A DNA stretch of 64,000 nucleotides. It comes from Plotosus lineatus. Lineage: Eukaryota > Chordata > Actinopteri > Siluriformes > Plotosidae. Shown here piece after piece: positions 1 to 11,924 of this stretch. Position 1 is the first letter of the stretch. Every line of letters starts with the position of its first letter. A model generated the notes under the pieces. That model searched no databases, was not told the DNA's origin, and saw only the letters and a program-made list of their open reading frames with translations. The DNA lies in contig CM045746.1 of the NCBI GenBank assembly GCA_024760905.1, positions 11,266,966 through 11,330,965 of the forward strand, written 5' to 3'. Both the position numbers and the translations under genes were made by a program.

Positions 1-377
1 ACAAAGGCTGTCGTCTTGTCCCCACCCCATGTAGATATATAACAACTTATGATGCAGAAAGATGTCAACCTTCATGAGAGGGGACCCAGTCCTCATCTAG
101 ATATAAACTGTTTATTCTAAGATTCTGAAAATCCAACAATTTTTTTGATGATCATAGATCACTGTCAATGCGTTTATTGATAATATGCTTAAATTCTGCT
201 ATTGCAAACTTCAAAAATTATACACGTCGTCCCTTTAAAGCCACATGTACCTTTTGTGTTGGGAGAATGGGAAGACTTGATTCTGACAGGGAGAAAAATG
301 TTCTTGCAAAATATTTTGAAGGTCACGAACAACAACTGAACTATGACATCTGAGGAATATTGGTGACGGAAATCACC

Positions 378-380
<3 letters not shown>

Positions 381-425
<45 letters not shown>

Positions 426-699
426 TGTGTGTGTGTGTGACATTAAGACAGAGCAAGGCCATCTGTTGTTGTTCTGGAACTGACTGTCGGCCAAGCACAC
501 ACAACTGTAATTTGCTGATGCTTTCAGACATATGGTGGACATTATAACATTACCTCTGGTAGTACTGCCACACACACACACACACACACACACACTGCTG
601 GATGCAGTAAACAAAAAATATGTATGAATACGAAAGTTGACACATCTGTCTCCTTGCTCTTTTACACACACACACAAACACACACACACACACACACAC
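381..699. repeat. cluster of three (TG)n/(CA)n microsatellites
   Basis: Dinucleotide runs lie at 381-439 (TG, with one GGG interruption), 569-595 (CA) and 664-699 (CA, one interruption). The open frames through them are cysteine/valine or threonine/histidine repeats made by the dinucleotide and are not genes. Confidence 0.97.
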
Positions 700-1329
700 G
701 AGTTCCTTAAAGAAGCCATTTAAACTGTGCATCTTTACTGATTGTGTAGACTTTACATCACGTCTTCAATCTCAAAGCCATCCAGTAATACCCCTCATCA
801 ATCTCCATAGCAACCTAGGAAGCTAAATCAAGTGCACAGACTGGGAATTTAGTCGAGGATTAAATGCATCTTGAATTTGAATAATGACTCTCGAGTGAAA
901 TCTCATGTTGCGTCCTTTGTGCTGGAACTAATGCAGCAAAAATGTGATATCCTCCTTATACAGCATGTATAATAATAATAATCAATACACAGAATCCACT
1001 TCCTGCTGATTGTCATTTGGTGTCCTTTGCTTGGATCAAAAACTAGTCCAACTTTGAGAGAATCAATAAGTTACAAAAGTTAGAAAGCACAGTTTGGCTT
1101 TAACAAGACAATCAATGCATGGAAAGACTTTTTGCGAAGAGAAAACAGTGTATAAACATATTAAACGAGGATGAGACATAGAACAGGTGAGCGCATAAGA
1201 ACAACACACCATTGACAGGACTGGAGACGTGCGACCAAAACAAAAACAAAAACAGAAATACGACGATGCAATTTCAATATATTTTATATTTACCACCACT
1301 GCTTGGCACGGGAGGATATATATTTACCA
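700..1329. other. unassigned AT-rich DNA
   Basis: I see no coding signature, RNA gene or repeat family here beyond a short AAT run near 970. Confidence 0.5.
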
Positions 1330-1560
1330 GTGTCTGTTTGTTTGTTAGCAGGATTATGCAAAATCTACTGAAACAATTTTTCACCAAACTTGGTGGATAG
1401 GCCTGGCAAGATCCCATAACATCCTGAAGCTTTTAACAAGCATCATTTGAAGGATTTTCCCCTTTTAGCAGGATTGCACGGAAACAACTGATCTGATTTT
1501 TATTACACTTTTTGGAAGGGTGTGGTCCTGATCCTACAAATAACCCGTTCAATTTATGGT
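1330..1560 (+). repeat. two tandem diverged copies of a 'tTAGCAGGATTr' repeat
   Basis: A block beginning TTAGCAGGATTATGCA near 1346 is followed about 125 bases later by a diverged copy beginning TTAGCAGGATTGCACG near 1467. Both continue with an 'aaa-ctactga/aactga-tt' segment and an 'ACTTGGTGG/CTTTTTGGAAGGG' segment. I recognise the motif as one scattered through fish genomes, but I cannot give its family. Confidence 0.5.
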
Positions 1561-1571
1561 CATCTGTGCAT

Positions 1572-1626
1572 GGGATCATGAAAATAAATAAATAAATAAA
1601 TATATATATAAAATAAAATAAATAAA
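1572..1626. repeat. (AAAT)n / AT simple repeat
   Basis: An A-rich tetranucleotide run with an embedded TATATATATA stretch. Confidence 0.85.
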
Positions 1627-1765
1627 TCATCCCCAAATGTTTAGTTTTCACATTGAGCAAAATGTGCATTCAAATATCCTCACAGGGAGGCATTTCATTA
1701 TAACTAGTAGTAGTAGTAGGTCTCCTTCGGTCAAAATCGACCATGGAAAATGTGCCCTTTCACTG

Positions 1766-3967
1766 TCAGTTTGTAGTACTTCGCTCTAAACAATGCCGCC
1801 TGTGGCTTATGACGCCAATGCGGGAATGGCAGTCCTTGCCACATGAGGAGCAGATGTGAATAGATGCGGCGGAGTCAGTTATTTTCTCTTTTTGCCTGGC
1901 CCTTTTTTCAATGGCTTCATTGGTGATTTTCTCTTCACCTTCCTTCAGTTGCTTTTGGAGGAGGCAGCGCCAGCTGCGGCGGTTTGCCGCAATGTCTTCC
2001 CAGCTCTCGGGGGCGATTTCCAAGGTTTTCATGTCTCGTTTGCACACGTCCTTGTACCTCAGCCGTTGACGGCCACGGAGTCAATCGCCAACGACAAGTT
2101 CTCCATAGAGGATGTCCTTAGGTATTCTGCCATCCTCCATGTGGCGCACGTGGCCAATCTAGTGCATTCTTCGCTGTCTGAGTAGTGTGTACATGGTGGG
2201 GAGAGCGGCACAGTCCAGGACCTTGGTGTTGGGCACCTTGTCTCTCTAGCTGATGCCAAGGATATGGTGGAGGCTTCGCAGATGGAAACTATTTAGCTTC
2301 CGCTCTTGCTTGCTGTAGGTTGTCCATGCCTCGCTCCCGTATAGGAGGGTGCTGATGACACAGGCATTATAGACAGCCATCTTGGTTTTGATAGCCAGCT
2401 TGAGGTTCTCCCAAACACGAGTGATCTCCCCAGTCTCATTGCAGCCTTGCCGATACGTTTGTTTAACTCGGCGTCAATGGACAGGTTGTCTGTGATGGTA
2501 GATCCCAGGTAGGTGAACTCATGGACCGCTTCCAGTTGGTAGTTGTTAATGGTGATGACAAGTGGTGTATCCACGTCCTGACCCAGCACGTTGGTCTTTT
2601 TTAAACGAATGGTCAGCCCGAAGTCATGGCAAGCATGAGAGATTCGGTTCATTAGTTTCTGGAGGTCATATTTTGTGTGTGCAGTGATGACTGCATTGAC
2701 TGCAAAGAGCATGTCTCTTATGGTGGTTTTGTGGACCTGTCTTTGCTCCGAGTCTTCCAATGTTGTACAGCTTGCCATCAAATCTTGTAGGTGTGTACTC
2801 TGCTTCGGTCGAGGTCCCAAAGACATGTTTAAGAAGGAGGGAGAAGAAGATGCCAAAGAGTGTCGGGGCAAGCACGCAGCCTTGCTTCACACTGCTCTTG
2901 ATGTTGAAAGGTTCTGACATACTGCCCTCATACTGAATGGTTGCCTTCATGGAAAGTTCTAATCATACTGTGCAGATTCGGTGGGTATGCGCTTTTCAGG
3001 AGGATATTGAAAAGCCCATCCCGACTAACCAGGTGAAATGCCTTGGTTAGATCAATGAAGGCAATGAAGAGGGGTTTCTGTTATTCCCTGCCTTTGTCCT
3101 GGAGTTGGCGAATAGAAAAAATCATATGCACTCTTGAGCGTTCCGCATTGGGATTCAGGATAAACAAGTTCAGCCAGTTGCTGGAGTAGCGCAAGCAAGA
3201 CATGAGCATACACTTTGCCCACAATGCTCAAGAGAAAGATGCTTCTATAGTTGTTACAGTCGCTCCTGTCCCCTTAATTCTTAAACAGGGTGACGATTTT
3301 GGCATCTTTCATGTCTTGAGGAATGCCGCCTTCCCGCCAGCACTGGCAAAGGGTGTAGTGTAGTGGCTGCAGGAGGGCAGAATTGCAGCGCTTGATGAGA
3401 TCAGGAGGGATGCCATCTGTTTAAGGGGCTTTGCCGTAGGCCAAGCTGTCGATAGCCTTGCTGAGTTCTTCCAGTGTTGGTTTGGTGTCTAAGTCCTCCA
3501 TGATAGGTAGAGGTTCGATGGCATCCAATGCCGAGTCAACAGCACTGTTCTCTCTGGAGTAAAGCTTTGAGTAGTGCTCTACTCATCGCTACATTTGTTT
3601 CCCCTTGTTGGTGATCACTTCCCCACTGATGGATTTGAGGGGGTGCTGTTTTGCTCTGAGTTGGTCCGAGAGCTTTCGTGATGCCATCGTACATGCCTCT
3701 GATGTTACCTGTGTCCGCTGCAGTCTGGATGTCGTGACTGAACTCTTGCCAATACTCGTTGGCACATTTCCTTGCTGTCTGTTGGACTTTGCTTCGAGCT
3801 GCTCTTAATGTTTTAAGGATCTTTTCGCATGGAGAACGCTTATATTCAGCAAGGGCCGCCTGTTTTGCTTCTATGATGGGAGTCATCTCTGCAGACTTTG
3901 CATCGAACCAGTCAGAGCTCTGGGAGGTCTTCTTTCCGAAGGACTTCTTCTTGGAAGGACTTTGCAA
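1766..3967 (-). pseudogene. LINE reverse transcriptase and C-terminal finger, broken
   Basis: From 3967 a lysine/glutamine-rich linker (DWFDAKSAEMTPIIEAKQAA) leads to the RT region. VKQGCVLAPTLFGIFFSLLL (frame 2950-2666) is the RT fingers/palm motif. DMLFAVNAVITAHT (frame 2871-2293) stands where a functional copy has FADD, so the catalytic aspartates are lost. HEFTYLGSTITDN is the thumb-proximal motif. The last piece (2047-1766) ends in CSSCGKDCHSRIGVISHRRHC, a C2H2/C2HC finger typical of the family's C terminus. At least four frame breaks separate these pieces. Confidence 0.75.
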
Positions 3968-4723
3968 ATTCCTCGATATTTGCTTCTTGCTGAAACTTGA
4001 TGTTGTTGCTGCGAGGCTTTCCTTGAGGCTTGGCGCAGTGAAGTGTCTTTGGAGTCAGGCAGATCTTGCAGCATACAAGAGAGTGGTCTGTGTCACAGTC
4101 TGCGCTATGACAGGTGTGGGTAAGGAGCACGGGCTTGAGGCTTGTGCGCCTGACGATAATCATGTCAAGCTGGTGTCAGTGTCTAGAGCGTGGATGATAC
4201 CAGGATACCCGGTGTTGTAACTTCATCTGGAAGAAGGTGTTGCTCACACACAAGCCATGGTTAGAGCAAAACTCTAGTAGATGCTGTCCGTTGTTGTTGA
4301 CCTTGCCAACTCCAAACTAACCAAGTCAGGAGGGCCAGGAGTCTCGGTCGGCACCCACCCTGGCATTATAGTCACCCAAAAGGATGAGTTTTTGGTTGTC
4401 AGCAGTCATTCACATCCCTTGTCACCTGATTCAACCATCTTCAACAAGGTTTTCCTGACTGCAAAGCCCACCCCATGTTCTCTTCAATGCTCAGCGCTCT
4501 TTCCTTTCCAGAAAAAGGTGTAGTCCTTTTCTTTCAGCCTTCCGGAGTCTTCTAGATGCGTCTCCTCTAAGGTGGCAATGTCTATCTTCAATTGCAGAAG
4601 CTCATTGTTGATAACAGTGGTCTTTCTTGCATCACTAATGTTCTGGAGATTATCAAGTCCGGTGGTCATGGTGCGGACTTTCCAGGTTCCCAATTTAAGA
4701 GCTGGTCTCTTACTTTTTTTCAT
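3883..4723 (-). pseudogene. LINE endonuclease, broken
   Basis: The 5' part of the frame (4723-4484) carries the N-terminal strand of an APE-type endonuclease, with KLGTWKVRTMTTG (normally ...TWNVRTM...) and the following helix containing DIATLEETHLEDSG, where the metal-binding glutamate lies. In another frame (4163-3912) SADCDTDHSLVCCK keeps the C-terminal D-x-D-H-S motif of the domain. The middle is frame-disrupted. The protein would nick the target site for reverse transcription. Asn to Lys in the TWNVR motif and the frame breaks make it non-functional. Confidence 0.75.
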
Positions 4724-5335
4724 TCTTATTCTCTTGCTTGGTGCAGGTTGCAGTCTGCTTGTCAGTTATTACCTAATCCCATGCACCCAATGAAGAAGAC
4801 GGACCATGGCAAGACAGCCCTTTATTGACCCAGGGCAGCCCAGCTTAGGCGGGCGGTAACTGTCCAGTGAGCTCCAATGATCCCTCCCACTGACAAAAGT
4901 CACCACTGCCGATACGCTCTATGCCAATCAAGCATTGTGGCTTATAACCGGTAACTTGGTTCGACACTGTGAGGCAAAGCTGGAGTGTCCTCTCCAGGGC
5001 ACAGGCCAGGGCAGGGGAATATGGAGAACCAGCTCTTGCCCAGTTAGCAGAACTCCCCTCTCCACGGTGATGACTGGTCTGGACGGAGCGGCAGGGCGGT
5101 ACGGTCCGGGGACATTGACGCTGCAGGAGTTGCCAGAACGAGATTGATTACAATGACGAACTGCCTATAGGACTCCAGCTCCAGATTTTTCCTTTAGGTT
5201 AACTCCTGAAGCCTTTTCTCTTAAGAGATATTAGCTGCAAGGCAGCAGTGGTTTTTGACCGAGTCTTCCTTCTCTGCATGCGACAGGTAGCACATGATAG
5301 CATGATACCTGTGGCAGGAGCAACCTGACCTGACC

Positions 5336-6080
5336 TGAACCATACTAGGTTATAATAATCCATTTGTGTCCATCTGAGGTTCTTTGCACACTATGTGTGC
5401 CCATCTAGTTCTCTATTTTAAAATGACCAATAAGCAGCAGTTGCTACTCTGTAAAGTTCAATTTCTTAAGAAATAAGAATTTCATTACTAAATGATTTAT
5501 AAAGTAAGCATAAAAAACGACTTATGCAAGAAACGCTTTAGCATTACACTTAAAAACCGTTCCGGTTGGAAGGAAACAGTACCTGAGGATAATGGTTGAT
5601 ATACCATGGATGACTTGGCCCCATCACAGTATCACAGGTAGCGAGATGGAATGCCTCTGGCTCATGAGCGCATCTATGGTAGAGTCCCAATGCTGCGAGG
5701 CAACCATGTCTTCCCTATTATTTGTTCTGGTTCCAGTTAGAGGCTGTTTTTAACTTAGCAAATGCAATGCTCATTAAATTCCACATAATTCCCTTATAGT
5801 ATGGTAATTTAACCATTGAGGTACCACGGGAATCTATATGTGTATACTTTTTCTCCCAAGAATAAATTGGCTGGATAATTTCTGAAGATGGTCATATATA
5901 AGTATTTGTTCATACTTTGTAGGGTCACTCACATTGTTATCAATCGCTGTTATGGATACGCTAGGGGGTAATTTTACTGACTTTATCTTTTTTGAAACAA
6001 CTTTTTATCGGACAATCAAATCCAAAGTGAAGATGGTTAATAATACTGCTATTAGCGTATATTATACATATATAGGAATA
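5336..6080. other. unassigned DNA
   Basis: AT-rich sequence in which I see no gene, RNA or repeat signature. Confidence 0.45.
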
Positions 6081-6083
6081 TTG

Positions 6084-6084
<1 letters not shown>

Positions 6085-6175
<91 letters not shown>
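6085..6175 (+). repeat. (TG)45 microsatellite
   Basis: An uninterrupted TG run of about 91 bases, the longest pure dinucleotide tract in the window. Confidence 0.98.
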
Positions 6176-6179
<4 letters not shown>

Positions 6180-6212
6180 TGAGCTTAATTGTGGTAACCT
6201 ATGCTTTAATAT

Positions 6213-6535
6213 ATCATTTTCTGTATCCGCTTAATCCTATTTGGAGTCACAGGGAAGCTGGCGCTCATCCCGGATAACTCCGGGTGAGGGCAGAGTACAC
6301 CCTGGACAGCTCGCCAGCCCATCACTGGGCAGAAATATGCTGACGGCTATGCAGCTAGTCTTGTCAAAAGTTAGCAATTGTTCTTTTACAGGAACCTCAC
6401 AGCATAGACAGTGAGAGACATGGCCGGCCTTTGATAACCCAGTTAGCTGCACTGGGGAGACAGTAACAAGCTTGAAACCCCAACCTTAGGATCAGTGATC
6501 CAGCACCTTTACCACCAGGCCACCACTGCCCGCCT
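6213..6535 (-). mobile_element. tRNA-headed SINE with L2-like tail (family A), copy 1
   Basis: Read on the minus strand it starts with a tRNA-like head (GGTGGCCTGGTGGT near 6527-6514), then the family body (TTATCAAAGGCCGGCCATG, AGAACAATTGCTAACTTTTG), and then the L2-like 3' tail ending AGGATTAAGCGGATACAG. The B-box region is damaged (GGTTTCAAG). Other copies here match it along the whole length. SINEs of this kind encode no protein and use a LINE's reverse transcriptase. Confidence 0.85.
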
Positions 6536-6539
6536 TTAA

Positions 6540-7478
6540 TGTGTCAATAATCTGATTTAAGATTATCTTCTGTAGTGCTTTTATTACACGTCTCATTTAA
6601 ATGTTCAATTCTGATCAGTCGATTTTCATGTATTCAGAAGTCTGAGCATTATTCTTTATGACAGACTGTTGCTATGGAGCGTCTCATTAGCGGGAGGCAC
6701 AACGATGATTTCTTAAGTTCAAATTAATGCAGCGGAGTCACAAAAAAAAAGCAGTATAATTAAATAATGATGCAAGACTTGATTGCACAGTCATGGTTTA
6801 TTTGACAATCATGACCTGCTTTCAGAACATTATCATTTACTGAACAATAGCACTCAGAGCACAAACCTCCACCAAGCACAGCAATACTCAAAAATCATAG
6901 CAAACATAGCAAGCCCTAATTCTAACTAACCGTGTTAAAGAAGCCTTTAAGAAAATGACTGAATCCATAATTTAATCCACATCATCTTAAAAATAATAGG
7001 CTTCTTTGTTCAAAGATCCACCTCTGATAGGAATTTCATTAAAAAAAATAATAAATCCATATATAACTTTTGGATAAATCTGGTAACAAGCGAACTCATA
7101 AACCATGGGTAAAGTCTAACCTTTTTTGCAGAGGAAATTATCATGGATATGAACAAAGTTTAAAGGAAAAGAAAACATTGATGTATTATTGTGGAATGGA
7201 GTCTCCATTCTATTGTTGTTCTTTATTGCAGTTCTACAGCGGTTTTCTAACCTGTATTAGTACAGCAGAACTGCATGATGTCTGATTTATTATGTTTTCA
7301 TTATTTGTTCTACACTTGTATTATTTTATTTCTTCTAATGTTATATTATATTATATTCGTCTGTATATTGGGGTTCTAAAATGCATTGGGGTTGTAGTTC
7401 TGAGAGAAAGAAATGCTCTAAATGAACTGAACATGCATGTGATTAGAAATTATTTTATTTAAATTCATTTTTATACCA
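6540..7478. other. unassigned AT-rich DNA
   Basis: No gene or repeat family recognised. Short A runs and a TTATATTA-rich patch near 7340-7355 only. Confidence 0.45.
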
Positions 7479-7690
7479 ACAAGTATTGGTAGCAAGATGC
7501 TGAGGTTGGAACTACCAGGCTGAAGGCCTAGAGGAAGACCAAAGAGGAGATTTATGGATGTGGTGAAGGAGGACATGAAGGTAGTTGGTGTAAGAGTAGA
7601 AGATGCAGAGGATAAGGTGAGATGGAGACAGATCACTCGCTATGGCGACCCCTGAAGGGAACAGCCGAAAGGAAAAGAAGAAGAAGAAGA
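7479..7690 (+). mobile_element. RTE-like LINE, 3' fragment
   Basis: A 5'-truncated copy starting within the C-terminal coding segment (LELPG.RPRGRPKRRF, DVVKEDMKVVGV, W..I..YGDP). It ends in the family 3' end GGCGACCCCTGAAGGGAACA followed by AGCCGAAAGGAAAAG(AAG)n. It matches the ends of the copies at 26330, 48915 and 53173. Confidence 0.85.
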
Positions 7691-9087
7691 TCAGATCTAA
7701 TAGATGCAAACAAGAGTAGACTCTAATTATTTGCAATTTTTTTTTTTTTTTTTTGGTTTCTAGCTATTTCACTGTTCTATTTAAAGAATTTAAGAATACC
7801 TTTATAAAAATATGTTGCACTAGGTTTTCTACACTCAGCCATATTAAAATATACAGCACTACTGGAATAAAAAAATGCATGTTGCAAATAGCATGACATT
7901 ACAATAAAAAGAAACACACTGATATTATGATATCTTATTATGAGTCAAATGAACCCACAGATCGCTTTCTGGTGGCATTAAAACACTTTCTTTATGCTTA
8001 TCTCCCCCACTGTTTCAATAGCAAAACCCCTCAAGGAACACTCTTCATGATGACGTCATGTTGCTGACGTGAGAGCAAAGCACGATCGGTCTATTGCATT
8101 TTGATGTCTATGATGCTTTCAACTATGGGCGGTTTGAGGAGGACAGGAAACGAGAATCTGATCCATTTCCAAGTTGTTGTTTTTTTATGCACTGACTTGT
8201 TAGACACCCTCCTGAGACAGCATCACCCACTTTTCAAATACAGTACAGTCATACTGTTAGTGCTATAATATCTAAAAGCTATTAACTACCAAAGGCACTC
8301 AAAATGTCCAACCACTCATCCCTGCAGGCCAGGGCCACCCCAGGCACCAAAATAGACACCCATCTAGTGTAAAAATGCCCAAAATGTAAATCTACCAAGT
8401 TAGATATAGTGTCAGGGACCTATTTTTCCATCTTCTATTTTTTTCCCTCATGTAGATCTAGGTTGCATTTACTCATAGGCTTATACTAAATAAGTGGTCA
8501 GGATGGTGTAGATAGCCCATCCCCAACTTGAACACCTTGAGCTTGAAGAGCTCAGTGTGAGGTTTTACTAAAATGGAACCACAGTGCACATGGTGCAAAG
8601 ATCTTTGGAAGTGCTGCAGGAAATAATTCCAGATCAGGTGATCTCACCGCATGGTGATGCTGGTTGACAGCCCATTCCCCTTGTGATTTTTTTTTCTGTT
8701 GGGCTAATTAAATCATGAGTGTATCCTCACTGACCCAAAACTCTTCAGGTCCTTGAGGTTGCTATTCAGCAGGAGGTAGGCACTGGTCCACCCAACATTG
8801 ACTCCTCGATCCATAACAACCTGCAGAAATCACCTTCTTAGACTGTATAGACAACGATGTTCACCATCTGGAGGATCAGCTTTAAATCTTGGTCTATAAA
8901 AACTGAACTGAAAGAAGTTTCATGAGTTTAAATATTAATTTGATTATCTTTGTTTATTTTTTCATTTGTTCTTCAAATGGAGCTGTTGGTTACCCCGCAT
9001 GTACTTTACACATCTGTATTGTATATTTATATTTCCTGGTGATGAAAAATTAAACTATGATTACTGCAAGAAAGCTGAGGATAAAAT
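7691..9087. other. unassigned DNA
   Basis: A 19-base T run lies at 7737-7755. Otherwise no coding exon, RNA or repeat family is recognisable. The somewhat GC-richer stretch 8310-8890 has stops in all frames and no splice-like exon that I can support. Confidence 0.4.
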
Positions 9088-9170
9088 GGGAGCGCACACA
9101 CGAACACACACACGAACACACACACGAACACACACACGAACACACACACACGAACACACACATGCACACA

Positions 9171-9212
<42 letters not shown>
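9088..9212 (+). repeat. (CA)n with 12-base CGAACACACACA units
   Basis: The left part is built of repeated ACACGAACACAC units, and the right part is a pure CA run. It passes directly into the GA tract. Confidence 0.95.
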
Positions 9213-9257
<45 letters not shown>

Positions 9258-9634
9258 GGGGAGAGGACTGGGGGAAAGAGAGCGGGGAGAGAGAAAGAGA
9301 CAGAGAGAGGAAGGAGACTGGGAGAGAGAAAGAGAGGGGGTGAGGGGAGGAAGAGAGAAAGGGCAGAGGGGGAGGGAGAGAGAAAGGGCAGAGGGGGAGG
9401 GAGAGAGGGAGGAGAGAGAGAGAGGAAAGAGACTGGGTGAGAGAGAGGGGGAGAGGGACAAAGGGAGAGAGGGACAGAGTGGGAGGGAGGGAGGGTGAGA
9501 GAGGGGGACTGGGAGAGAGAGAAAGAGAGGGGGTGGGAGACTGGGGAAGAGAGAGAGGGACAGAGAGAGAGGGGGAGGGAGGAAAGAGACTGGGGAGAGA
9601 GAGAGAGAGAGAGAGAGGAGGGAGGAAAGAGACT

Positions 9635-9676
<42 letters not shown>

Positions 9677-9726
9677 TGAGGGGAGGAAGAAAGAGGGGAG
9701 GGAGGGAGGGAGGGAGGGAAAGAGAG

Positions 9727-9760
<34 letters not shown>

Positions 9761-10310
9761 GAAAGAGACTGGGGGAGAGAGGAGGGGACAAAGAGAGAGG
9801 GGGAAGAGACTGGGAGAGAGAGGGGAGAGACTTGGGAGAGAGAGAGAGAGAGAGAGACAGGAAGGAGACTGGGAGAGAGAAAGAGAGAAGGGGTGAGGGG
9901 AGGAAGAGAGAGAGGGCCAGAGAGAGGGGGAGGGAGGGAGGGAGGGAGGGAGAGCGAGAGAGAGGAAAGAGACTGGGGAGAGAGAGGGGGAGGACAAAGA
10001 GAGAGGGGGAGAGACTGGGAGAGAGAGAGAGAGAGAGAGAGGAAGGAGACTGGGAGAGAGAAAGAGAGGGGTGAGGGGAGGAAGAGAGGGGCGGGATGGA
10101 GGGAGGGAGAGAGAGAGAGAGAGAGGAAAGAGACTTGGGGAGAGAGGGGGAGAGGGACAAAGAGAGAGAGGGACAGAGAGGGTGGGAGGGAGGGAGGGAG
10201 AGAGAGGGGGAAGCAAGAGAGAGGGGGGACTGGGAGAGAGAGAAAGAGGGGGACTGGGGAAGAGAGAGAGGGACAGAGAGAGGGAGGGAGGGTGGAAAGA
10301 GACTGGGGAG

Positions 10311-10362
<52 letters not shown>

Positions 10363-10583
10363 CAAGAGAGAGAAAGGGGGAAGAGACTGGGGAGAGAGAG
10401 AAAGAGAGAGACAGAGAGAGAGAGACTGGGGAGAGAGAGAGAGAGAGAGAGAGATGGGGAGGAAAGAGACTGGGAGAGAGAGAGCGAGAGAGAGAGAGAG
10501 AGAGAGAGAGGAAAGAGACTGGGGAGAGAGGGGGGACAAAGAGAGAGGGGGAAGAGACTGGGAGAGAGAGAGAGGGGGACTTG

Positions 10584-10633
<50 letters not shown>

Positions 10634-10786
10634 AAGGAGACTGGGAGAGAAAGAGATGGGGTGAGGGGAGGAAGAGAGAGAGGGCCAGAGAGAGAGGGGG
10701 GGAGGGAGGGAGGGAGGGAGAGCGAGAGAGAGGAAAGAGACTGGGGAGAGAGAGGGGGAGGACAAAGAGAGAGGGGGAGAGACTGG

Positions 10787-10824
<38 letters not shown>

Positions 10825-11000
10825 GGAGACTGGGAGAGAGAAAGAGGGGGTGAGGGGAGGAAGAGAGGGGAGGGATGGAGGGAGGGAGAGAGGGGAAGCA
10901 AGAGAGAGGGGGACTGGGAGAGAAAGAGAAAGAGGGGGCTGGGGAAGAGAGAGAGGGACAGAGAGAGAGGGAGGGAGGGAGGAAAGAGACTGGGGAGAGC

Positions 11001-11033
<33 letters not shown>

Positions 11034-11165
11034 GGCAAGAGAGAGAGAAAGAGAGGGGGAAGAGACTGGGGAGAGAGAGAAAGAGAGAGACAGAGAGAGA
11101 GAGACTGGGGAGAGAGAGAGAGATGGGGAGGAAAGAGACTGGGAGAGAGATAGAGTGAGAGAGAA

Positions 11166-11214
<49 letters not shown>

Positions 11215-11221
11215 ACTGAGG
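9213..11221 (+). repeat. 2-kb polypurine (GA-rich) satellite-like tract
   Basis: The + strand is almost entirely purine for 2 kb, made of GAGA runs mixed with recurring GGAAAGAGACTGGGGAGAG and GGGTGAGGGGAGGAAGAG blocks. It has higher-order structure: the order of blocks from about 9890 recurs from about 10658, an offset near 768 bases. The open frames of 379 to 742 codons on either strand are Arg/Glu or Ser/Leu/Pro repeats made by the tract and not genes. Confidence 0.97.
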
Positions 11222-11224
11222 GAG

Positions 11225-11480
11225 GGGGGGGTTAGATCGCTGTTCTTTCTTTGCTAACCGGGTCGTTTTGATTTCCAAACTTGGCGGATTCAGCGGTCAC
11301 TTGACGGAGCGAGCACCGTGTCGTGTTTGGTTTTTGTGAGGCGGCCTAGAGAAGCTAACGCCATTCACACTCATCTCCAACTTGCTGTCCACCTGAGAAG
11401 CTTACTCGAATGAATTATCAACATTTTCTTTCCTTCTCCGGAGTTTAAAGATACAAAGCTTACAACTCAGTCTCCGTGAA
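11225..11480. other. GC/CpG-richer unique patch after the GA tract
   Basis: Compared with its surroundings this patch is CpG-rich (for example CGGGTCG, GGCGGATTCAGCGG, GACGGAGCGAGCACCGTGTCG, GCGGCC), and GTTTTTGTGAGGCGG contains a donor-like GTGAG. A first exon or small promoter is conceivable, but there is no supporting open frame. Confidence 0.25.
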
Positions 11481-11551
11481 AGAGAGAAAAGGGATTATTT
11501 ACTTTCCGTGAGATTCTGCCATCTTCGTCTTCTTCTTCTAAGCCATCGCAG

Positions 11552-11583
<32 letters not shown>

Positions 11584-11592
11584 AGAGAGACT
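11552..11592. repeat. (CA)n-(GA)n microsatellite
   Basis: A CA run passes into GAGAGAGAG and abuts the SINE that follows. Confidence 0.95.
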
Positions 11593-11750
11593 TGTACTTG
11601 AGTTCCTCAAAGAAACCCGAGTACCCTGAGGAAAACAACGCAAGCACGGGGAGAACATGCAAACGGCACAGAGATGCCCAAGCTGAGAATCGAACCCAGG
11701 ACCTTCTGTGAGGTGAACATGCTAACCACCTCCCTACTGTTCTGCCTCCT
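11593..11750 (-). mobile_element. tRNA-headed SINE (family B, DANA/HE1-like body), partial
   Basis: On the minus strand the sequence carries GGGTTCGATTCTC (B-box-like) and the typical body TTTGCATGTTCTCCCCGTG and GTACTCGGGTTTCTTTGAGG. This body is common to fish SINEs of the DANA/HE1 type. The 3' part is missing, replaced by the GA/CA repeat. Confidence 0.75.
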
Positions 11751-11924
11751 TTTGGTACATGATTACCAAATTGTTGTCTTTTTTTTTTGTAGCCTCCAGT
11801 GTCGAGTGCATTAAAAGTTAAAAAATAAATAAATAAAATGATGCATTTGTGAGATTGTAACATTTCTGCCCATCCAGCAATACAAATAACTTTTCATTAG
11901 AGACAAAACATTTTTAAATTTGTT

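Larger units (their letters stand above)
1704..5335 (-). mobile_element. decayed LINE (APE endonuclease, RT, C-terminal C2H2 finger)
   Basis: The minus strand reads, from right to left, a GC-richer 5' leader (about 5335-4730), an endonuclease, a linker, a reverse transcriptase and a C-terminal zinc-finger segment. It ends in a (CTA)n tail at 1709-1724. Every domain is broken by frameshifts or stops, so the copy is old. The C-terminal CxxC..H..C finger and the endonuclease sequence resemble I/Nimb-type LINEs, but I cannot fix the clade. The 5' boundary is approximate and no convincing target duplication is visible. Confidence 0.75.

Noticed and set aside
189..732. Cys/Val and Thr/His-rich open frames
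   Set aside because: Translations of (CA)n/(TG)n repeats; the same holds for frames at 13447-13958, 21031-21429 and 59044-59185.
8310..8890. Possible exon in GC-richer unique DNA
   Set aside because: Stops in every frame and no recognisable protein similarity or splice structure.
9027..11278. Open frames of up to 742 codons (Ser/Leu/Pro or Arg/Glu/Gly) in the GA tract
   Set aside because: They exist because GA/CT repeats contain no stop codons. Several frames on both strands are open at once, and the proteins are pure low-complexity translations.
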